Source: Lentibacter sp.
Lineage (GTDB): Bacteria; Pseudomonadota; Alphaproteobacteria; Rhodobacterales; Rhodobacteraceae
Assembly (NCBI GenBank): GCA_016744435.1
Contig: JADGEJ010000025.1
Location: 1-54,546 of the forward strand
Direction: 5' to 3'
DNA: 54,546 nt
The notes under the pieces were generated by a model, which made no database searches, was not told the DNA's origin, and saw nothing but the letters and a program-made list of their open reading frames with translations. The stretch's first letter is position 1; every line of letters starts with the position of its first letter. Positions 51,338-54,546 of the stretch are shown here, one piece after another. Made by a program: the position numbers and the translations under genes.

Positions 51338-52654
51338 ATGAAAAAACTAATTACACCCGCTTTGGCCGCGTTGGCCGTAAGCCTCCCCGCCATTGCCAAT
51401 GCACAAGATGCGGCAGCGCTGGGGTTTGATGAAATCGGCCCGTATATCATGACGACGCTGCTGTTCCTTGTGGGCGGCTTCCTCGTATTCTGGATGGCGG
51501 CTGGTTTCGCCATGCTGGAAGCCGGCCTCGTGCGCGGCAAAAACGTCGCCATGCAGCTGACCAAAAATATGGCGCTCTTCTCCATCGCAGGCATCATGTA
51601 CTGGTTGGTTGGTTTCAACTTGATGTACCCAGGTGACTTCAACGGTTATATCGGCGGCTTCTTTAACCCGACTGTTCTCGAGCCAGTTGGCCTTGCGGCA
51701 GCCGATGCTTCGCTTGACTACGCTTCTGTTGCGTCAGACTTCTTTTTCCAGTTGATGTTTGTGGCTGCGACTGCGTCGATCGTGTCTGGCGCGCTTGCAG
51801 AGCGTATCAAACTGTGGCCGTTCCTCGCGTTTGTTGTTGTTCTGACAGGCTTCATGTACCCGATCTCAGGCTCGTGGCAGTGGGGCGGCGGCTTCCTTTC
51901 AGAAATGGGCTTCTCTGATTTTGCCGGCTCTACAGTTGTACACTCTGTCGGCGGCTGGGCTGCTCTTGCAGGTGCCATTGTTCTTGGTCCACGTATCGGC
52001 AAATATAAAGACGGCAAAACAATCCCGATGCCGGGTTCAAACCTTGCCCTTGCTACATTGGGTACGTTTATCCTGTGGCTCGGTTGGTTCGGCTTTAACG
52101 GTGGCTCACAGCTTGCTGCTGGTACAGTTGGCGACATCACAGACGTTGGCCGCATCTTTGCAAATACCAACATGGCTGCTTCAGCCGGTGCCGTTGCTGC
52201 GCTCATCCTGACACAGTTGATGTACAAGAAAGTTGACTTGACAATGGTTCTGAACGGCGCGCTTGCTGGCCTCGTTTCCATCACTGCTGAGCCTCTCGCG
52301 CCTTCACTCTTCGGTTCGCTTTGGATCGGTGCAGTTGGCGGTGTGATCGTGGTCTTTGCAGTGCCAATGCTCGACAAGTTCAAGATCGACGATGTTGTTG
52401 GTGCCATCCCTGTTCACCTGATTGCAGGTATCTGGGGCACAATCGCGGTTGTCTTTTACAACGCTGAGACAAGCATTGTTACACAGCTGACAGGTATCCT
52501 TGCCTACGGTGTGTTCACCTTTGTAGTCTCACTGGTAATCTGGATGATCCTGAAAGCTGTCATCGGCATCCGCGTCAGCGAAGAAGCTGAGATCAACGGT
52601 CTCGACATGGCTGAGCTGGGCATGGAAGCCTACCCAGAGTTTTCAAAAGGCTAA
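51338..52654 (+). CDS. amtB: Ammonium transporter
   Basis: The 438-residue inner-membrane channel has a cleaved signal (MKKLITPALAALAVSLPAIA) and eleven or so helices. Diagnostic segments are FWMAAGFAMLEAGLVRGKN near residue 49, GGWAALAGAIVLGPRIGKY near residue 205, WLGWFGFNGGSQ near residue 247 and the gating-type HLIAGIWGTIA near residue 363, which includes the second pore His. The GGAAGG site precedes the ATG. It is the partner of GlnK. Confidence 0.96.
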   Translation: MKKLITPALAALAVSLPAIANAQDAAALGFDEIGPYIMTTLLFLVGGFLVFWMAAGFAMLEAGLVRGKNVAMQLTKNMALFSIAGIMYWLVGFNLMYPGDFNGYIGGFFNPTVLEPVGLAAADASLDYASVASDFFFQLMFVAATASIVSGALAERIKLWPFLAFVVVLTGFMYPISGSWQWGGGFLSEMGFSDFAGSTVVHSVGGWAALAGAIVLGPRIGKYKDGKTIPMPGSNLALATLGTFILWLGWFGFNGGSQLAAGTVGDITDVGRIFANTNMAASAGAVAALILTQLMYKKVDLTMVLNGALAGLVSITAEPLAPSLFGSLWIGAVGGVIVVFAVPMLDKFKIDDVVGAIPVHLIAGIWGTIAVVFYNAETSIVTQLTGILAYGVFTFVVSLVIWMILKAVIGIRVSEEAEINGLDMAELGMEAYPEFSKG

Positions 52655-52674
52655 GCCTTTCAACTGTGTAAAAC

Positions 52675-52708
52675 GGGCTCGGGCATGAAATTGCCCGGGC
52701 CCTTTTTT
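52675..52708 (+). terminator. Terminator of glnK-amtB
   Basis: GGGCTCGGGCA at 52675-52685 and TGCCCGGGCCC at 52692-52702 pair along the stem with one mismatch, followed by six T (52703-52708). It lies 20 bases after the amtB stop. Confidence 0.88.
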
Positions 52709-52781
52709 GTGGGCGGACGTTAACCAAATGGCCTAAGTCATGCATGGCCGAATCGGCGCTGACCATGCTACTTCTTGTGGC

Positions 52782-54546
52782 ATGCCTGAGCTTAGCCCCC
52801 AGATAAGCCCCAAAGAGGGGAACAGTCAGCCCGTGATCCGCCAGCTTGACGATTCTGCCATCAACCGCATCGCGGCTGGCGAAGTTGTTGAGCGTCCGGC
52901 CTCCGCTGTCAAAGAGCTGCTTGAAAACGCGATTGATGCTGGTGCCAAGAGGGTGCGCATTGACGTGGCTGACGGCGGCAAAACCCTTGTTCGCGTTACC
53001 GACGACGGCTGCGGGATGAGTGCCGCTGACTTGCCTTTGGCGCTCTCACGCCACGCGACGTCTAAGATCGACGGGTCTGACTTGCTCAATATTCACACCT
53101 TCGGCTTTCGCGGCGAGGCTTTGCCTTCGCTCGGCGCTGTCGGACGGTTGACTATCACCTCACGTGCCGAGGGCCATGACGCGGCGATGATTGAAGTCAA
53201 CGGCAGCGTTATGAGTGCGGTGAAGCCCGCTTCCGCCTCGCTTGGCACCCGTGTTGAGCTGCGCGACATCTTCTACGCCACGCCCGCGCGACTGAAGTTC
53301 ATGCGCTCTGACCGCGCCGAGATGCAGGCGATTAACGATGTGGTGAAGCGCCTCGCGATGGCCGAGCCTTACGTTGCCTTCACACTGAGTGACGTATCCG
53401 GCGGGGGCGACGGCAAGGTCAAGTTCCGCGCCGAGGCCGAGACTGGCGATATGTTCTCAGCGCTGCATGGGCGTCTGGCGCAAGTGCTTGGCCGCGAGTT
53501 CGCCGACAACGCGCTGGCGATTGATGCACAACGCGAAGAAATTCACCTGACGGGCTATGCGGCCTTGCCGACATACTCGCGCGGCAGTGCTGTCGCGCAG
53601 TTTTTCTTCGTCAACGACAGGCCCGTACGCGACAAGCTCTTGATAGGAGCGCTACGTGGTGCTTACTCGGATTTTTTGAGCCGTGATCGCCACCCAGCCG
53701 TTGCCTTGTTCGTCAATTGCGCGCCGACGCTGGTGGATGTGAACGTCCACCCCGCCAAGTCGGAAGTGCGGTTTCGTGACCCTGCTTTGGTGCGCGGGCT
53801 GATCGTGAGCGCTTTGAAACACGCGCTGGCCGAGGCGGGGCACCGCGCGTCTTCAACCGTGGCTGACGCGGCGTTGGGGGCGATGCGGCCTGAGTTTAGC
53901 CAGCCGCGTGTTTACCAGATGGACAGGCCTTCGCAGGGTGCGATTAACGCGAACTATCAAGCCCAAGCGCCCGGATTTGCCGAGATGGCGCAGGATTATT
54001 CCGGGCGGATGATTGAGGCCGAGGCCGTTGACGCAGAAGCCCTGCCGCTTGGAGCCGCGCGCGGGCAAGTGCATGAAAACTACATCGTCGCGCAAACAGA
54101 AACGGGCATGGTGATCGTTGATCAACACGCAGCACATGAGCGGCTGGTCTATGAGCGCCTCAAAAAGCAAATGGCCGAAAACGGCGTGCGCGCACAGGCG
54201 CTTTTGATCCCCGAGATCGTCAGCATGAGCGACGGCGATTGCGCGCTCTTGCTAGAAGCCGCTGACGATTTGGCAACGCTCGGCCTGTCGCTCGAACCCT
54301 TCGGTGGTGGTGCAGTTGCAGTGCGCGAAACACCGGCCATTCTGGGCGAAGTCAACGCCGAAGCCATGCTGCGTGACATTGTGGATGAGCTCACAGACGG
54401 CGGCACGACAAGCACTGTCAAAGACAAGCTCGAGGCTGTGCTCAGCCGCGTGGCTTGTCACGGCTCCATCCGCTCGGGGCGCCGGATGCGCGCCGAAGAG
54501 ATGAATGCACTCTTGCGCGAAATGGAAGCAACGCCCCACTCAGGCC
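52782..54546 (+). CDS. mutL: DNA mismatch repair protein MutL (partial, runs off the window)
   Basis: The gene is open at the right edge, and 588 codons are visible. The N-terminal GHKL ATPase has AINRIAAGEVVERPASAVKE, ELLENAIDAGAKR, DDGCGM and FGFRGEALPS. FFVNDRPVRD and DVNVHPAKSEVRF follow. The C-terminal part carries DQHAAHERLVYE, the DQHA(X)2E(X)4E endonuclease motif of MutL in organisms without MutH, plus ACHGSIRSGRRM. I start at the ATG at 52782; a GTG at 52833 with GAGGGG upstream gives VIRQLDDSAIN and is a good alternative. Confidence 0.95.
   Translation, partial: MPELSPQISPKEGNSQPVIRQLDDSAINRIAAGEVVERPASAVKELLENAIDAGAKRVRIDVADGGKTLVRVTDDGCGMSAADLPLALSRHATSKIDGSDLLNIHTFGFRGEALPSLGAVGRLTITSRAEGHDAAMIEVNGSVMSAVKPASASLGTRVELRDIFYATPARLKFMRSDRAEMQAINDVVKRLAMAEPYVAFTLSDVSGGGDGKVKFRAEAETGDMFSALHGRLAQVLGREFADNALAIDAQREEIHLTGYAALPTYSRGSAVAQFFFVNDRPVRDKLLIGALRGAYSDFLSRDRHPAVALFVNCAPTLVDVNVHPAKSEVRFRDPALVRGLIVSALKHALAEAGHRASSTVADAALGAMRPEFSQPRVYQMDRPSQGAINANYQAQAPGFAEMAQDYSGRMIEAEAVDAEALPLGAARGQVHENYIVAQTETGMVIVDQHAAHERLVYERLKKQMAENGVRAQALLIPEIVSMSDGDCALLLEAADDLATLGLSLEPFGGGAVAVRETPAILGEVNAEAMLRDIVDELTDGGTTSTVKDKLEAVLSRVACHGSIRSGRRMRAEEMNALLREMEATPHSG

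Overview
The window looks like chromosomal DNA of a marine Rhodobacteraceae (Roseobacter group, Alphaproteobacteria). The evidence is the split F0 operon atpI-atpB-atpE-atpF'-atpF, the short SRP RNA with a bacterial Ffh, the glnK-amtB pair, a MutL that carries its own nickase motif, several lineage-type hypothetical proteins, and moderately GC-rich coding dominated by GCG/GCC/CTG codons. I see no insertion sequence, prophage, CRISPR array, rRNA or tRNA. Gene content is mostly housekeeping plus transport, with compact overlapping operons.

Layout. 0.1-3.3 kb: class II fructose-bisphosphate aldolase, ribulose-phosphate epimerase and an M20 deacylase. 3.5-5.2 kb (minus): panB-panC for pantothenate. 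5.3-10.3 kb: a complete peptide/nickel-type ABC importer (binding protein, two permeases, one fused double ATPase). 10.3-14.7 kb: aldehyde dehydrogenase, an unknown exported protein, an SDR oxidoreductase and an MFS permease. 14.7-19.3 kb: asd, an unknown protein on the minus strand, an exported DUF4139 (MuiA-like) protein, beta-carbonic anhydrase and a small helical protein. 19.4-22.6 kb: M17 aminopeptidase, NlpC/P60 hydrolase and an agmatinase-like ureohydrolase, translationally coupled. 22.6-26.4 kb: the zinc regulon, znuA divergent from zur-znuC-znuB plus a DUF1045 gene, with a palindromic Zur box between. 26.4-28.8 kb (minus): the SRP RNA with its own promoter, a small anchored protein and a CpdB-like nucleotidase. 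29-35.3 kb: nudC, SRPBCC, three Roseobacter-type unknowns, arsH and fadH.

35.3-40.2 kb (minus) is one long translation-linked operon: ffh, two GNAT acetyltransferases, chorismate mutase, rpsP, a terminator-like hairpin, a 47-codon ORF, rimM and a sulfotransferase-like gene. 40.5-42.3 kb holds a tiny exported protein with the codon bias of a highly expressed gene, a LysR regulator and an ArsR regulator. 42.6-45.3 kb is the F0 ATP synthase operon. 45.3-50.7 kb (mainly minus) has a membrane hydrolase, a FadR-type regulator with a likely self-operator, a polytopic protein resembling the TsoY family behind two ATTC-N8-GAAT sites, a small lipoprotein and a class A PBP. 51-54.5 kb: glnK-amtB and the start of mutL, which runs off the window.

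The signals I find most worth a look are the twin ATTC-N8-GAAT operators in front of the TsoY-like gene, a family of intergenic repeats (core TATTTTTGCGAAGAAAAA, often preceded by GC-rich palindromes) all in one orientation, the conserved-looking mini-ORF between rpsP and rimM, and the highly biased 72-codon exported protein. None of these amounts to a proven new system from sequence alone.
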